A stretch of 64,000 bases of DNA from Thalassospira xianhensis MCCC 1A02616 (GTDB lineage Bacteria; Pseudomonadota; Alphaproteobacteria; Rhodospirillales; Thalassospiraceae): assembly GCF_003326475.1 (NCBI RefSeq), contig NZ_JPWA01000010.1, positions 80,739 through 144,738 of the forward strand. Direction: 5' to 3'. A model generated the notes under the pieces. That model was not told the origin of the DNA and ran no database searches. It saw only the letters and a list, made by a program, of their open reading frames with translations. Below are positions 1 through 8,300 of this stretch, one piece after another. Both the position numbers and the translations under genes were made by a program. The number at the start of each line of letters is the position of its first letter. The stretch's first letter is position 1.

Positions 1-175
1 GACCATTTTCCACATTCAGAATACTGACACCAACCCTTGCACCAAGTCGGGTTTCAACCGCATGAATGGCGTCCATCAGACGATCATTGGCCGATGCGGC
101 CATCGGCATCCCAAACGGCAACAGCAGTGATAGAATAGCAGCAGTTGCCAGAACGGCTTTTTTAAAGGCAGACAT
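1..175 (-). CDS. Class A beta-lactamase, N-terminal fragment (cut by window edge)
   Basis: The first 58 residues read from an ATG at 175 and run off the left edge. A hydrophobic stretch at about residues 8-27, ending in an AAS/A-type cleavage region, looks like a Sec signal peptide, so the product should be periplasmic. The following segment, LMDAIHAVETRLGARVGVSI, fits the first helix and strand of class A serine beta-lactamases, where an E-x-R-x-G-x-x-x-G-V pattern precedes the SxxK motif. The catalytic SxxK, SDN and KTG motifs lie outside the window, so hydrolytic activity cannot be judged. It lies downstream of flhB on the same strand, 129 bp away, and is probably unrelated to motility. 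A related penicillin-binding enzyme is the main alternative. Confidence 0.65.
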   Translation of the reverse strand, partial: MSAFKKAVLATAAILSLLLPFGMPMAASANDRLMDAIHAVETRLGARVGVSILNVENG

Positions 176-304
176 GTTTTGCAGATTTCCCGGAAACAAA
201 ACAAACAGATAACGAGGCAGGCTGCTTGTTACCGGGATTAACGGCTGAATTTTGGCGCAATAATGTCGAAAGGTCGAACTTGCGATTGGCAGCGGGGCCG
301 GCAC

Positions 305-1381
305 TCAACCCAGCTTCTTGCCTCGCTGGCGGAAAACGAACGAGATGATTTCGGCAACCGCCTTGTAATGTTCCGGCGGGATTTCCTGATCGATTTCCAC
401 GGTCGCGAACAGGGCACGCGCGACCGGCGGGTTTTCCATGATGGTGACATTGTTTTCTTCGGCCACTTCACGGATTTTAAGCGCAATATTGTCCTGCCCC
501 TTGGCGACGCACATCGGGGCTTCCATCGCACCGACATCATATTTCAGCGCTACCGCATAATGCGTCGGGTTGGTGATCACGACGTCGGCGGTCGGAACGT
601 TCTGCATCATGCGCTGCTGGGCACGCTGCATTCGGATCTGGCGGACCTTGGCTTTGATTTCTGGGCTACCCTCGGTCTGTTTGTATTCGTCCTTGATCTC
701 CTGCTTGGACATTTTCATCTGCTTGGTGAATTCGTATCGCTGATAGGCAAAATCGAGCCCCGCGATCACGGCTGTCAGCGAAATGGCTGCGATCATCAAA
801 ATAATGATCATATCGTAAAGCCGTTCCAGCGCCATTTCGATCGGCATCTGAGGATAAAGCTCAACATCCATCAGTTCGGGAACAATCACGAACCCCAAGA
901 CCGCACCGACCAGGACAATCTTGAAAACGTTTTTGACGAATTCGACCATGTTCTTCATCGAGAACAGGTTCTTCGCCCCATTCAGAGGGTTAAGTTTATC
1001 CGGTTTAGGAGAAATGCGTTCAACAGCGATGACCAGGCCGTTTTGCAACAAATGCCCGGCAGCCGCAAAAAACATCAAAAGAACAAAGGGAATGCCCAAT
1101 ACATAAAGCATTCCTAGCAGTACATCTTTCATCAGTACCGGCAGGCCTGCCTGGCTGACATCATACATATGCGGATGTTCGATAAATCCAACCGCAAGAT
1201 CCCGGACTGACTGCGCCATGCCGGGTGCCATCATGGTCATCACCAGACCACCACCAAATAGCAGCATGAAGTTACCGACTTCCTTGGAAACCGGTACCTG
1301 CCCTTTCTTTCGGGCGTCCTCAAGCTTTTTACTTGTGGGGTCTTCTGTTTTTTGGCTGTCGTCTTCGTCGGCCATTCCCAT
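305..1381 (-). CDS. flhB: Flagellar export apparatus switch protein FlhB
   Basis: Inner-membrane component of the flagellar type III export gate; it switches substrate class from rod/hook to filament proteins. The 358 residues have the usual length. The N-terminus is charged (KTEDPTSKKLEDARKKGQVP, about 11-30) and is followed by four hydrophobic segments near 37-55, 87-112, 152-168 and 190-208. The cytoplasmic domain carries the autocleavage motif NPTH at 271-274, followed by YAVALKYD. A second in-frame ATG two codons downstream (1375) could be the true start. It is the last gene of the fliQ-fliR-flhB run, 44 bp after fliR. A separate copy of only the C-terminal domain is encoded at 4704-5132. 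Confidence 0.97.
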   Translation of the reverse strand: MGMADEDDSQKTEDPTSKKLEDARKKGQVPVSKEVGNFMLLFGGGLVMTMMAPGMAQSVRDLAVGFIEHPHMYDVSQAGLPVLMKDVLLGMLYVLGIPFVLLMFFAAAGHLLQNGLVIAVERISPKPDKLNPLNGAKNLFSMKNMVEFVKNVFKIVLVGAVLGFVIVPELMDVELYPQMPIEMALERLYDMIIILMIAAISLTAVIAGLDFAYQRYEFTKQMKMSKQEIKDEYKQTEGSPEIKAKVRQIRMQRAQQRMMQNVPTADVVITNPTHYAVALKYDVGAMEAPMCVAKGQDNIALKIREVAEENNVTIMENPPVARALFATVEIDQEIPPEHYKAVAEIISFVFRQRGKKLG

Positions 1382-1425
1382 ACCATTCCGGGTTGCCCGG
1401 CATTATGCCGTAAGGTTGGCGGTCC

Positions 1426-2190
1426 CTAGGGGTTGACGAAACTTTCCAACCCGTTTTCGTAATATTCCAAAAATACCATCATCATGGTCGGTAATGCCAG
1501 TGCCAGAAGCACAAAAGCCAATCCGATCTGAACCGGCATGGCAACAAAGAACACCGGCAACTGGGGCATCAGCTTGTTCAAAATGCCCAACGCCACCTGC
1601 AGCACGATTGCAACGATCAGGAACGGAGCCGAGATTTTCATCGCGATGACAAAACTTTCATTGATCGCACGCGCGAAAAATTCGCTCATATCACCAACCG
1701 GCAAGGCCCCCCCTGGCGGAAACAGGGAATAGCTCTCAAACACAGCCTGTATCATCAGATGATCAAGGCCGGTCACAAAAATCAAAACCATGCCGATTTG
1801 TGTGATAAAATTGCCGGTTACCGCACTTTGCGCTCCCGACAGCGCATCACCGCTGAAGGCGTTTGCCATCGAAGAACTATAGGCAATAATCGAGCCGGCT
1901 GTTTGCAAACCAGCCATCATAACCTGCCCAAACAGACCAAAAAATGCACCGATGGTCAGCTCGTAGGCCAGATGAACAAAAAGTGTCGGAGCATCAGCAG
2001 GCTGTTCGGGTATCAACGGACCCGCCAGCGGTGAAATCACCACTGCCACCCAAAAAGCAAAAACCAGCCGCACCCGTGCGGGTACAACCCTTGCCCCGAT
2101 TCCAGGCATAAAGGCAAAGGCCGCCCCGACCCTGGCAAAGCTCATCAGGACCACATAGACATTAAGTGTCAGAAGATCATCGAGATTCAT
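1426..2190 (-). CDS. fliR: Flagellar biosynthetic protein FliR
   Basis: Membrane protein of the FliP-FliQ-FliR export gate core. The 254 residues form about six hydrophobic segments, as expected for the family. Recognisable blocks are the N-terminal FARVGAAFAFMPGIG and the central GQVMMAGLQTAGSIIAYSSS, which match the conserved FliR signature around helices 3-4. The gene starts at ATG 2190, 33 bp after fliQ ends, and is followed by flhB, the normal order fliQ-fliR-flhB. Nothing unusual is seen. Confidence 0.97.
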   Translation of the reverse strand: MNLDDLLTLNVYVVLMSFARVGAAFAFMPGIGARVVPARVRLVFAFWVAVVISPLAGPLIPEQPADAPTLFVHLAYELTIGAFFGLFGQVMMAGLQTAGSIIAYSSSMANAFSGDALSGAQSAVTGNFITQIGMVLIFVTGLDHLMIQAVFESYSLFPPGGALPVGDMSEFFARAINESFVIAMKISAPFLIVAIVLQVALGILNKLMPQLPVFFVAMPVQIGLAFVLLALALPTMMMVFLEYYENGLESFVNP

Positions 2191-2223
2191 CTTCTTTCAG
2201 GATGTCCTGTTGTTGGTTTTTTG

Positions 2224-2493
2224 CTAATTCGGCAGGCCAATAAAATGATCGACCATTCGTCCCATGAATTCGGTCATTTCCGTCATCATGAAAGGCAAAA
2301 GCACCAGAAGTGCGATAAAAATCACGAGGATTTTGGGTACAAAAGTCAGGGTCATTTCCTGGATTTGGGTCAAAGCCTGAAACAGCGCGATGACCAAACC
2401 GACACCCAATGCAATCAGCATCAAGGGCGTACTGACCTTCAGAAGAGTCCATACGGCATCATAGGCCACGTCCATGATTTCCGCTTGATCCAT
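2224..2493 (-). CDS. fliQ: Flagellar biosynthetic protein FliQ
   Basis: Small export gate subunit of 89 residues, the typical length. Two hydrophobic hairpin helices are visible (about 16-38 and 50-72) around the conserved VGLVIALFQALTQIQEMTLT segment. It heads fliQ-fliR-flhB. The upstream gene fliE ends at 2660, and the gap contains a strong intrinsic terminator on the same strand (2595-2625), so fliQ may need read-through or its own promoter. Confidence 0.97.
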   Translation of the reverse strand: MDQAEIMDVAYDAVWTLLKVSTPLMLIALGVGLVIALFQALTQIQEMTLTFVPKILVIFIALLVLLPFMMTEMTEFMGRMVDHFIGLPN

Positions 2494-2594
2494 CGGGTCT
2501 TCCTGCCTCGTCTTCCGTCACGTTACATCATTCATACAGGATAAGACCGGTGATGGGCCATGATTTCCTGCAATTTCAATTCGATCGCCCTGAA

Positions 2595-2625
2595 AACAAA
2601 AAGCCGCACGAAATTCGTGCGGCTT
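2595..2625 (-). terminator. Intrinsic terminator between fliE and fliQ
   Basis: A perfect 11-bp stem, AAGCCGCACGA / TCGTGCGGCTT, with a 3-nt loop lies at 2601-2625. On the minus strand it is followed by a run of U with one interruption (plus-strand A-rich 2593-2602). It sits after fliE and before fliQ, all on the minus strand, so it should end or attenuate the flgB-flgC-fliE transcript. Confidence 0.85.
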
Positions 2626-2659
2626 GCTCAAGGCGTCCTTCCGACAATTCAATCAACCG

Positions 2660-2986
2660 TCAGATAGGCATGCTCAGTACACTCTGGTAGGCTTCAACCG
2701 CCTTGTCACGAACACTGACCACAGTACGAAGTGTGACTTCGGCAGCCGAAACAGCGGTCACCACTTCATGCAGTTCCGCGTCACCAACGATGGCCTTCTG
2801 GGTCATCTGTTCACTGTTCACCATGGTTGCACGGGCATCAATTGCCGCCCCCTTCACCATATCGGCAAAACTTTCCCCCGGATTGACCGTCTGGCCGTTA
2901 CCGCCAACACGCTCGGCCACGCTTGCGGTCTTGCCGCTTGCAGCGTTCCGGTAGGCAGAAATGGCATCGTTAAAACTGGCAACCAT
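2660..2986 (-). CDS. fliE: Flagellar hook-basal body protein FliE
   Basis: FliE joins the MS ring and export gate to the proximal rod. The 108 residues are the usual size. The C-terminal half carries the family pattern: QMTQKAIVGDAELHEVVTAV followed by AEVTLRTVVSVRDKAVEAYQ and the terminal LSMPI, equivalent to the conserved L..rnk.vdAY.eimrM.i end of FliE. It lies 47 bp after flgC in the flgB-flgC-fliE operon and is followed by a strong terminator. Confidence 0.95.
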   Translation of the reverse strand: MVASFNDAISAYRNAASGKTASVAERVGGNGQTVNPGESFADMVKGAAIDARATMVNSEQMTQKAIVGDAELHEVVTAVSAAEVTLRTVVSVRDKAVEAYQSVLSMPI

Positions 2987-3033
2987 CGGTTCGTATCCTT
3001 AAAGCGGCGTTTGCAGACCTGATATTTTGTAAC

Positions 3034-3441
3034 TTACTGCAGAATATCAAGGGTCTTGAGCAGCATGCTGCGCGAAGACTGTATCACATTGAGGTTGGCT
3101 TCATAGCTTCTCTGTGCTTCGCGCAAATCCATCATTTCGACCAGCGTTTCAACGTTCGGAGTCTGCACATAGCCCTGATCGTTGGCGGCCGGATGGCTCG
3201 GTTCGTATTTCATACCAAAATCGGACTTGTCCGTCATGACTTTATTGACCTTGACCAGCTCGACACCGACTTCCCGATCCATCACATTTTTGAAAGTCAG
3301 CAGCTTGCGGCGATAGGGGTCCTGCCCCTGCGCGGTCGGAAGACTGTCAGCGTTGGCAACGTTTTCAGCCGCGATACGAAGACGGGTACCCTGTGCACGC
3401 ATGCCTGCAGCGGAAATTTTAAAAGCTTTGTAAAGTTCCAT
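3034..3441 (-). CDS. flgC: Proximal rod protein FlgC
   Basis: A 135-residue rod protein with the FlgBCFG signature: an N-terminal motif of the form SAAGMRAQGTRLRIAAENVA followed by NADS. The C-terminal heptad region reads NVETLVEMMDLREAQRSYEA followed by NLNVIQSSRSML. It follows flgB by 24 bp. A ribosome-binding site (AAGGAAT on the coding strand) precedes ATG 3441. The length and both termini are intact, as needed for axial helical packing and export without a signal peptide. Confidence 0.97.
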   Translation of the reverse strand: MELYKAFKISAAGMRAQGTRLRIAAENVANADSLPTAQGQDPYRRKLLTFKNVMDREVGVELVKVNKVMTDKSDFGMKYEPSHPAANDQGYVQTPNVETLVEMMDLREAQRSYEANLNVIQSSRSMLLKTLDILQ

Positions 3442-3465
3442 GATCGCTTATTCCTTTAACGCTGC

Positions 3466-3867
3466 TTATGCGCGGCCCAAAGCCGAAATCATCATCGACT
3501 TATGCTTGGCATAAAGTCGGGTCATGGTCTGATAATCGACCTGGTTTTCGTTCATCTTGACCATCTGCTCTTCAAGGATGACGGCGTTTTTGCCGGGCGC
3601 GACCTCATAGTTCTTGCGCACTTCCTCGTCCTTGAAGTTCTGCGGTTTGTGCAGGCCCTGGCTGTGCCCCGGTGCGGTCGCCTGCATCGCCAGAATAAAC
3701 TGGCGGTCGCGACCAATGGTTTTCGGGTCGAATTCTTTAAGGTCGTTGGAGCGGTAATTAGGCGTATCGGAGTTGGCAATATTCTGCGCGATGACTTCCT
3801 GACGCTGCGTCAGCCAGTCCATCTTTTCTTTCAGATTGGCGAACATGCCAAGTTTGCCGATATCCAT
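3466..3867 (-). CDS. flgB: Proximal rod protein FlgB
   Basis: First gene of the flgB-flgC-fliE operon; 133 residues. The N-terminal helix has the axial-protein motif RQEVIAQNIANSDTPNYRSN, and the C-terminus has QVDYQTMTRLYAKHKSMMIS. An AGGAGCAGG ribosome-binding site precedes ATG 3867. A near-perfect sigma-54 promoter lies at 4000-4015 on the minus strand, which would give a leader of about 120 nt. The gene is divergent from csrA. Confidence 0.97.
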   Translation of the reverse strand: MDIGKLGMFANLKEKMDWLTQRQEVIAQNIANSDTPNYRSNDLKEFDPKTIGRDRQFILAMQATAPGHSQGLHKPQNFKDEEVRKNYEVAPGKNAVILEEQMVKMNENQVDYQTMTRLYAKHKSMMISALGRA

Positions 3868-3999
3868 TGCCTGCTCCTGTTATCGCGACCCCAGTATTAG
3901 GCGGGCCGGTAAAGTCGAAGTTAACGCCGTGCCCGGATCGGGCCCCGGATCTGGTCAAAGGCTATTTTTGCCGCCCCGGCTCGATCCTGCAAACTATGT

Positions 4000-4015
4000 T
4001 GCATGAGGCGTGCCA
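4000..4015 (-). promoter_or_regulatory. Sigma-54 promoter for flgB operon
   Basis: On the minus strand the site reads TGGCACG-CCTC-ATGCA, matching the consensus TGGCACG-N4-TTGCA except for one base of the -12 box. The GG and GC doublets have the required 10-nt spacing. The expected start is near 3988, upstream of flgB. A CCCGGCA motif on the same strand lies about 25-35 bp further upstream. Confidence 0.75.
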
Positions 4016-4148
4016 AAACCAAAAAAGCGTTAAATTACAATGCCGGGCCGGGTTGCTATCGGTGACACTGGACCGCGACGGACAAAGCGGGCATATTGTG
4101 TCGCGTCTGGCGAATTTCTTTCGCCATCTATCGAAACCGGGACATTTC

Positions 4149-4427
4149 ATGCTCTATCTCACACGAAAAGTTGGCGACTCCGTTGTTATTGACGACAACA
4201 TCGAAGTTACCGTCGTTGAGGTTCGCGGCAAAACCGTGAAGCTGGGCTTCACCTTTCCCGAAGATGTACAGGTCCTGCGGCGTGAACTTTATGATCGCAT
4301 TCAGGAAGAAAACCGTTCGGCTGCGGCCAGTGCGGATCTTGTGCGTCAATTGGGTCAGGTCACCAATGCGGTTGCCGACAATATGAAAAACAGTCCTGAT
4401 GCCGACAAAGACGACGGTAAAGACTGA
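4149..4427 (+). CDS. csrA: Carbon storage regulator CsrA
   Basis: Dimeric RNA-binding translational regulator. The chosen ATG at 4149 gives the canonical N-terminus MLYLTRKVGDSVVIDDNIEV; the open frame extends upstream but without homology. The RNA-contacting VLRREL segment (Arg equivalent to R44 of E. coli CsrA) is present. At 92 residues it is about 30 longer than E. coli CsrA because of a polar C-terminal tail after RIQEEN, a feature often seen in alphaproteobacterial CsrA. It is divergent from flgB. fliW, whose product antagonises CsrA in other bacteria, is in the same window, and both flagellin genes have GGA-containing ribosome-binding sites. Confidence 0.95.
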   Translation: MLYLTRKVGDSVVIDDNIEVTVVEVRGKTVKLGFTFPEDVQVLRRELYDRIQEENRSAAASADLVRQLGQVTNAVADNMKNSPDADKDDGKD

Positions 4428-4703
4428 TTTTCCGGTCGCGCAATCACCGGCATGGGCCGGGGATGCAAGACCACCGACATACGACAGACACTATCGTCAT
4501 CCTCCTGGCAGGTAGCCGGGATATTGACCCTCATCTGTCGAATTCGCCTGCGCCGCCCTCTCCTGCTCCGTTACAGCATCATCAACATTCTGACCGGTTG
4601 CGGGTGACGGCAACGATTTGTTGACCATCTTCTGGCTATGGTCGAGGCTTGTGAATGGCGATAGAGCCGCGCAAAACGCGGGAACTTGACGAGATGGGCA
4701 AGA

Positions 4704-5132
4704 ATGACCGGTAACCGACCCAAGGTCGACATCACCGATCCGCGCGAAATCCGCTCGGAAAATCTTGCCGCGCCCGGTTCCAGCGACCAGAAAGCCGTGG
4801 CACTAAGCTATGCCCATGGCAGGGATAACGCGCCGATATTAAGCGCGAAGGGCGAAGGCAGCGTTGCGGAACAGATCTTGCAACTCGCTTTTGCCAACGG
4901 GATCAAAGTCCGCAAAGACAGTGATCTTGCAGAAATTTTGATGGCTGTGGACGTCGATAGCGAGATTCCGCTCGAAGCGTTTGCCGCCGTCGCCGAGATT
5001 CTGAACTATATATACCGTATCAACCGGATTTACGGTGATCCGGCGAAGAAAAGGCCGACGACGTCGAATATCGACCAAGTATCGGCAAACAGTTTTGCAG
5101 ATCGCAACCGGGAAGATCCAAATGAGCCCTGA
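4704..5132 (+). CDS. Orphan FlhB C-terminal-domain protein (FlhX/FhlB-like)
   Basis: A 142-residue soluble protein that aligns with the cleaved C-terminal (CC) half of FlhB. KAVALSYAHGRDNAPILSAK here matches YAVALKYD..EAPMCVAKG just after the NPTH site of FlhB (305-1381). The segment DVDSEIPLEAFAAVAEILNY matches its EIDQEIPPEHYKAVAEII. No membrane helices and no NPTH motif are present. Such stand-alone copies are known (FlhX of Helicobacter, FhlB of others) and can substitute for the cleaved FlhB fragment. ATG 4704 is preferred over TTG 4686. The gene overlaps the start of the next one by 11 nt, so the two are probably co-expressed. Confidence 0.85.
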   Translation: MTGNRPKVDITDPREIRSENLAAPGSSDQKAVALSYAHGRDNAPILSAKGEGSVAEQILQLAFANGIKVRKDSDLAEILMAVDVDSEIPLEAFAAVAEILNYIYRINRIYGDPAKKRPTTSNIDQVSANSFADRNREDPNEP

Positions 5133-5460
5133 ACAATTCAAACCCGATCAGTTCAAAAAAGATCTCAAACGTGTTTTATCCCTGATCACGGCCAGTCAGC
5201 GATTTGTCGATGACGGCAAAGTGGTCGAGCTTAACACGCTGGAAACCAAAATTTCCGATCTGTGTGTGCAGGCTCGTGCAATGAATGGCGAACAGCGCCG
5301 CGAGGTCGCACCACTTCTGGCGGCGCTGACCGACGATTTGGCCCGTCTGGAAACCACGATGCACAAGGAATATTCCGAACTGCAACGCCAATTGCGCGGT
5401 CTTAGCAATAACGCACAGGCAACCAATGCCTATGCGCATGCAGCCCGGACCACCCGCTGA
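5122..5460 (+). CDS. Small helical protein of unknown function in flagellar operon
   Basis: 112 residues, not assigned to a family. ATG 5122 is preceded by GGAAGATCCAA and overlaps the stop of the FlhB-like gene by 11 nt. The sequence is predicted almost entirely helical and charged. It begins MSPEQFKPDQFKKDLKRVLS and has heptad-like leucines through residues 60-95 (LLAALTDDLARLETTMHKEY). There is no signal peptide or membrane segment. Size and composition resemble flagellar export chaperones of the FlgN/FliT type, but no diagnostic motif supports this. Its position between an FlhB-like gene and fliO suggests a role in flagellar export. Confidence 0.7.
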   Translation: MSPEQFKPDQFKKDLKRVLSLITASQRFVDDGKVVELNTLETKISDLCVQARAMNGEQRREVAPLLAALTDDLARLETTMHKEYSELQRQLRGLSNNAQATNAYAHAARTTR

Positions 5461-5609
5461 GCAAGTTCCGTCACACCGTTTTGCGGCGCAACGCCGGATC
5501 GCGAAATCCGATGGTGACTTGCCTGCATCACCTGTGCACGGTAAACAGAACGGGGTCCGGATCATAAAACCGGGCAACATCACAGGTCCGTCGCGGGGAA
5601 GGTAACCTG

Positions 5610-5996
5610 ATGGAATTTAGCGCTTATTTCCGATTTGTTGCGGCCCTTGTCTTTGTACTGGGCATGATCGGGGTTTTGGCGCTGGTCGCACGGCATTTTA
5701 TTCCCGGTGCACGAAACATCAATCGCCGCAACAAGGAACGCCGGGTTTCAATCGTCGAAGTCGTTCCGGTTGATACCAAACGCCGACTGGTTCTTTTCAA
5801 ACGTGACGATACAGAACATCTGGTTTTGCTCGGCCCTGCCGGGGATTGCGTGATCGAACGCAATATCGGCACACATTTTTCCGAAGTTCTCAGCGACGAT
5901 ATGCGCATTCATGGCGATGATAATCTGCCCGATGCCGCACCGACGTCCGACACCGACACAAACCCGACCAAGATCAACGGGAAACAACCTGCATGA
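5610..5996 (+). CDS. fliO: Flagellar biosynthesis protein FliO
   Basis: A 128-residue single-pass membrane protein that helps assemble the FliP ring. One N-terminal transmembrane helix (about 7-29) is followed by the basic linker NRRNKERR. The FliO core then reads SIVEVVPVDTKRRLVLFKRD with LVLLGPAGDCVIERNI, matching the family pattern i.v.e...ld.kr.L.Lv..d...hLlL.g. Its stop overlaps the fliP start by 4 nt (ATGA), the usual fliO-fliP coupling. Confidence 0.9.
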   Translation: MEFSAYFRFVAALVFVLGMIGVLALVARHFIPGARNINRRNKERRVSIVEVVPVDTKRRLVLFKRDDTEHLVLLGPAGDCVIERNIGTHFSEVLSDDMRIHGDDNLPDAAPTSDTDTNPTKINGKQPA

Positions 5997-6817
5997 GCAT
6001 TGCGCCCATTTCGCATTCCCGACAGGATCAAGCCAGACAGGCACATCCGCCCCGCAATGGTAGCGTGCCGCGCTGGCTGGTATTGGCAGCAGTCTGGTCA
6101 CTGGTACCATTGATCGCTATCGGATTTGGCGGCGACACAGTCCATGCCCAGACATTCAATTTCGATCTTGGTGAAGGACCCGGCGTGACTTCATCGGGCC
6201 GGATGATCCAGCTTATCGGCCTGATCACGGTACTGAGCCTTGCCCCTGCCATCCTGATGATGGTGACGTCCTTTACCCGGATTGTTGTGGTACTCAGCCT
6301 GCTGCGCACCGCCCTTGGCATTCAGCAATCACCGCCCAACCAGGTCATGGTCAGTCTGGCGCTGTTTCTGACATTGTTCATCATGATGCCAACGATGGAA
6401 CGTGTTTGGGACGAAGGCCTGCAGCCGATGATCAACGGCGATATCGACGAATTCGAAGGCATGGAAAGGTCCGTCAGGCCGGTTCATGACTTCATGATGA
6501 CGCAGGTGCGTGACCGCGATCTTGAACTGTTCGTCAATCTTGCCAATGTCGAAGTAACCGGCCCGGAAACCATCCCGCTGCGCGCCTTGATCCCGGCCTT
6601 CATGATCAGCGAATTGCGCCGCGCGTTTGAAATCGGCTTCCTGCTGTTTATCCCGTTCCTGATCATCGACATGGTGGTTGCCAGTATCCTGATGTCAATG
6701 GGTATGATGATGCTGCCACCGGTCATCATCTCGTTGCCATTCAAGCTGATCTTCTTTGTGATGGTCGATGGATGGTATCTGATATCGGGCTCGCTGGTCG
6801 AGAGTTTCGGCGGTTAG
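5993..6817 (+). CDS. fliP: Flagellar biosynthetic protein FliP
   Basis: Core of the export gate; 274 residues. It is made with a cleavable signal peptide, seen here as a long N-terminus ending WLVLAAVWSLVPLIAIGF...VHAQ at about residues 28-53. The conserved FliP blocks are VTSFTRIVVVLSLLRTALGI followed by QQSPPNQVMVSLALFLT, and later PAFMISELRRAFEIGFLLFI. It is translationally coupled to fliO and followed by a bidirectional terminator at 6845-6874. Confidence 0.97.
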   Translation: MSIAPISHSRQDQARQAHPPRNGSVPRWLVLAAVWSLVPLIAIGFGGDTVHAQTFNFDLGEGPGVTSSGRMIQLIGLITVLSLAPAILMMVTSFTRIVVVLSLLRTALGIQQSPPNQVMVSLALFLTLFIMMPTMERVWDEGLQPMINGDIDEFEGMERSVRPVHDFMMTQVRDRDLELFVNLANVEVTGPETIPLRALIPAFMISELRRAFEIGFLLFIPFLIIDMVVASILMSMGMMMLPPVIISLPFKLIFFVMVDGWYLISGSLVESFGG

Positions 6818-6844
6818 CGACCGTTAGCAAAACTCCAAAAACAA

Positions 6845-6874
6845 AAGCCGCCTTGCACAAGCAGGCGGCCTTTT
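6845..6874. terminator. Terminator between convergent fliP and Sel1 gene
   Basis: The stem GCCGCC / GGCGGC (6847-6852 / 6864-6869), extended by TGC/GCA with a one-base bulge, is followed by CTTTTCT on the plus strand. A short A-rich stretch upstream also allows termination from the minus strand. It lies between the fliP stop and the stop of the convergent Sel1-repeat gene. Confidence 0.8.
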
Positions 6875-6895
6875 CTGATTATCACGGCTGTCATG

Positions 6896-8215
6896 TCAGA
6901 CCGATCGTTTTCCCGTTTTGAAAACATTCTTTTCAAGCGGCTTCAGGCCGAAGCTGCCACGACGTGGTGCCGGGTTATCCGCAACATAACGATCTGCCTG
7001 CTGGCGTTCACGGTCGTTCATACGCGCCCGCACAGCTTCCATTTCGCGGTATGCCTGACTTCCCGCGGATGGTGCAGACATCCTGAGCCAGTAATAGGCC
7101 ATGATATTGTCCTGATCGACACCGCTGCCAATCGCGTAAAGCCGTCCCAGGGCAGCCTGCCCGTTGGCTGATCCCTTGCGTGCCGCCCGTTCATACCAGC
7201 TTGCTGAACGGACCATATCAACCGGCACCCCAAGGCCATGTTCATACATCACACCAATCAGGTGATAGCCACCCGGATGGCTGAGTTCCGCCAGGTCCAT
7301 CGCAAGATCAAGTGCCGCGGCATAATCGGGTTCACGATGCGCAACACCAAAGATCAGAATTTGCGTCATCTGGTATTTGGCAGAAATATCGCCCTGATCA
7401 CACGCATTCATCAACATTGTCCAGCCGCGGTTAAACAGCTTCAGGTCGGATGAATGGCAGAAATACATCGCCAGATTGGCCTGGGCATAGGTATCGCCCT
7501 CGTTCGCGGCCATTTCAAACCAGCTGATGCTTTCGGCAATATTCCGTTCTGCCCCCAATCCAACACCAAGGGCATAGCCAAGAGCAGATGCCGCTTCGAC
7601 ACTGCCGGCACGGGCTGCGCGCAGATTATATTCAAACGATTTTGACGGATCGCGTTTTACACCGCGCCCTTCAAGGTAAAGATAGGCAAGCACACTGGCA
7701 GCAGAGGGGTCATTGGCCTCGCTCGCGCGGTGCAGATATTCCACTGCCATCTCGTCGCTCTGATCGACACCCCATCCATTGAGGTAACACACCCCAAGGT
7801 TATAAAGGGCGGCGATTGATCCGTTTTCGGATGCCTGTTCAAACCATTCGGCCGCAGTTTCGGGATTTTCCGGCACCCCCAGCCCCTTGGCATAAAGATA
7901 GCCAAGATTATTGGCCGAAATGCCTTCGCCGCCAAGTGCCTCTTCGCGGAACCAATAGGCTGCCTCGCGGTACCACTGATCACCTTCGCCCTGATCCTCG
8001 GCAACACCGATCCCCTTGGAACGCATGAAGCCATAACAGATGGCAGCAAAGGCGCGGCTTTGACGGTGAATCTGGTCAAGAATCTTGCGCGTGGCGCCCT
8101 CATCCCGCGGCATACCAACGCCACGGAAATGCCTGAGCGCAAGCGAAAGCTGCGCGAAGATATCACGCTCGACCTTCGCATCATCGTAATAGACCATTTT
8201 AAGTGCACGATCCAT
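6896..8215 (-). CDS. Sel1-repeat (TPR-like) protein
   Basis: About 439 residues built almost wholly of Sel1-like repeats of about 36 residues. Examples are AANLAMYF-type helices and the repeated pattern A-x-x-x-L-G-x-x-Y-x-x-G-x-G-V (e.g. NNLGYLYAKGLGVPENPETA, YNLGVCYLNGWGVDQSDEMA). Such solenoids act as protein-binding scaffolds. No signal peptide is obvious from ATG 8215, so the protein is probably cytoplasmic. An upstream in-frame TTG at 8284 would add 23 residues but has a poor ribosome-binding site. It is the last gene of the cheY-cheZ-MotB-like-repeat protein series, with about 85 bp between it and its upstream neighbour. A role at the motor or pole is inferred from position only. Confidence 0.85.
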   Translation of the reverse strand: MDRALKMVYYDDAKVERDIFAQLSLALRHFRGVGMPRDEGATRKILDQIHRQSRAFAAICYGFMRSKGIGVAEDQGEGDQWYREAAYWFREEALGGEGISANNLGYLYAKGLGVPENPETAAEWFEQASENGSIAALYNLGVCYLNGWGVDQSDEMAVEYLHRASEANDPSAASVLAYLYLEGRGVKRDPSKSFEYNLRAARAGSVEAASALGYALGVGLGAERNIAESISWFEMAANEGDTYAQANLAMYFCHSSDLKLFNRGWTMLMNACDQGDISAKYQMTQILIFGVAHREPDYAAALDLAMDLAELSHPGGYHLIGVMYEHGLGVPVDMVRSASWYERAARKGSANGQAALGRLYAIGSGVDQDNIMAYYWLRMSAPSAGSQAYREMEAVRARMNDRERQQADRYVADNPAPRRGSFGLKPLEKNVFKTGKRSV

Positions 8216-8300
8216 CACAGCACTGCTTCCACCAATAGAAAAGGACTGAATTTTTACACCTTGAAGGCGTACCAATCCAATCAAAACATAAATATGACTA

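Noticed and set aside
176..304. Gene in the gap between flhB and the beta-lactamase
   Set aside because: 129 bp with no supported start or ribosome-binding site; only the presumed beta-lactamase leader is present.
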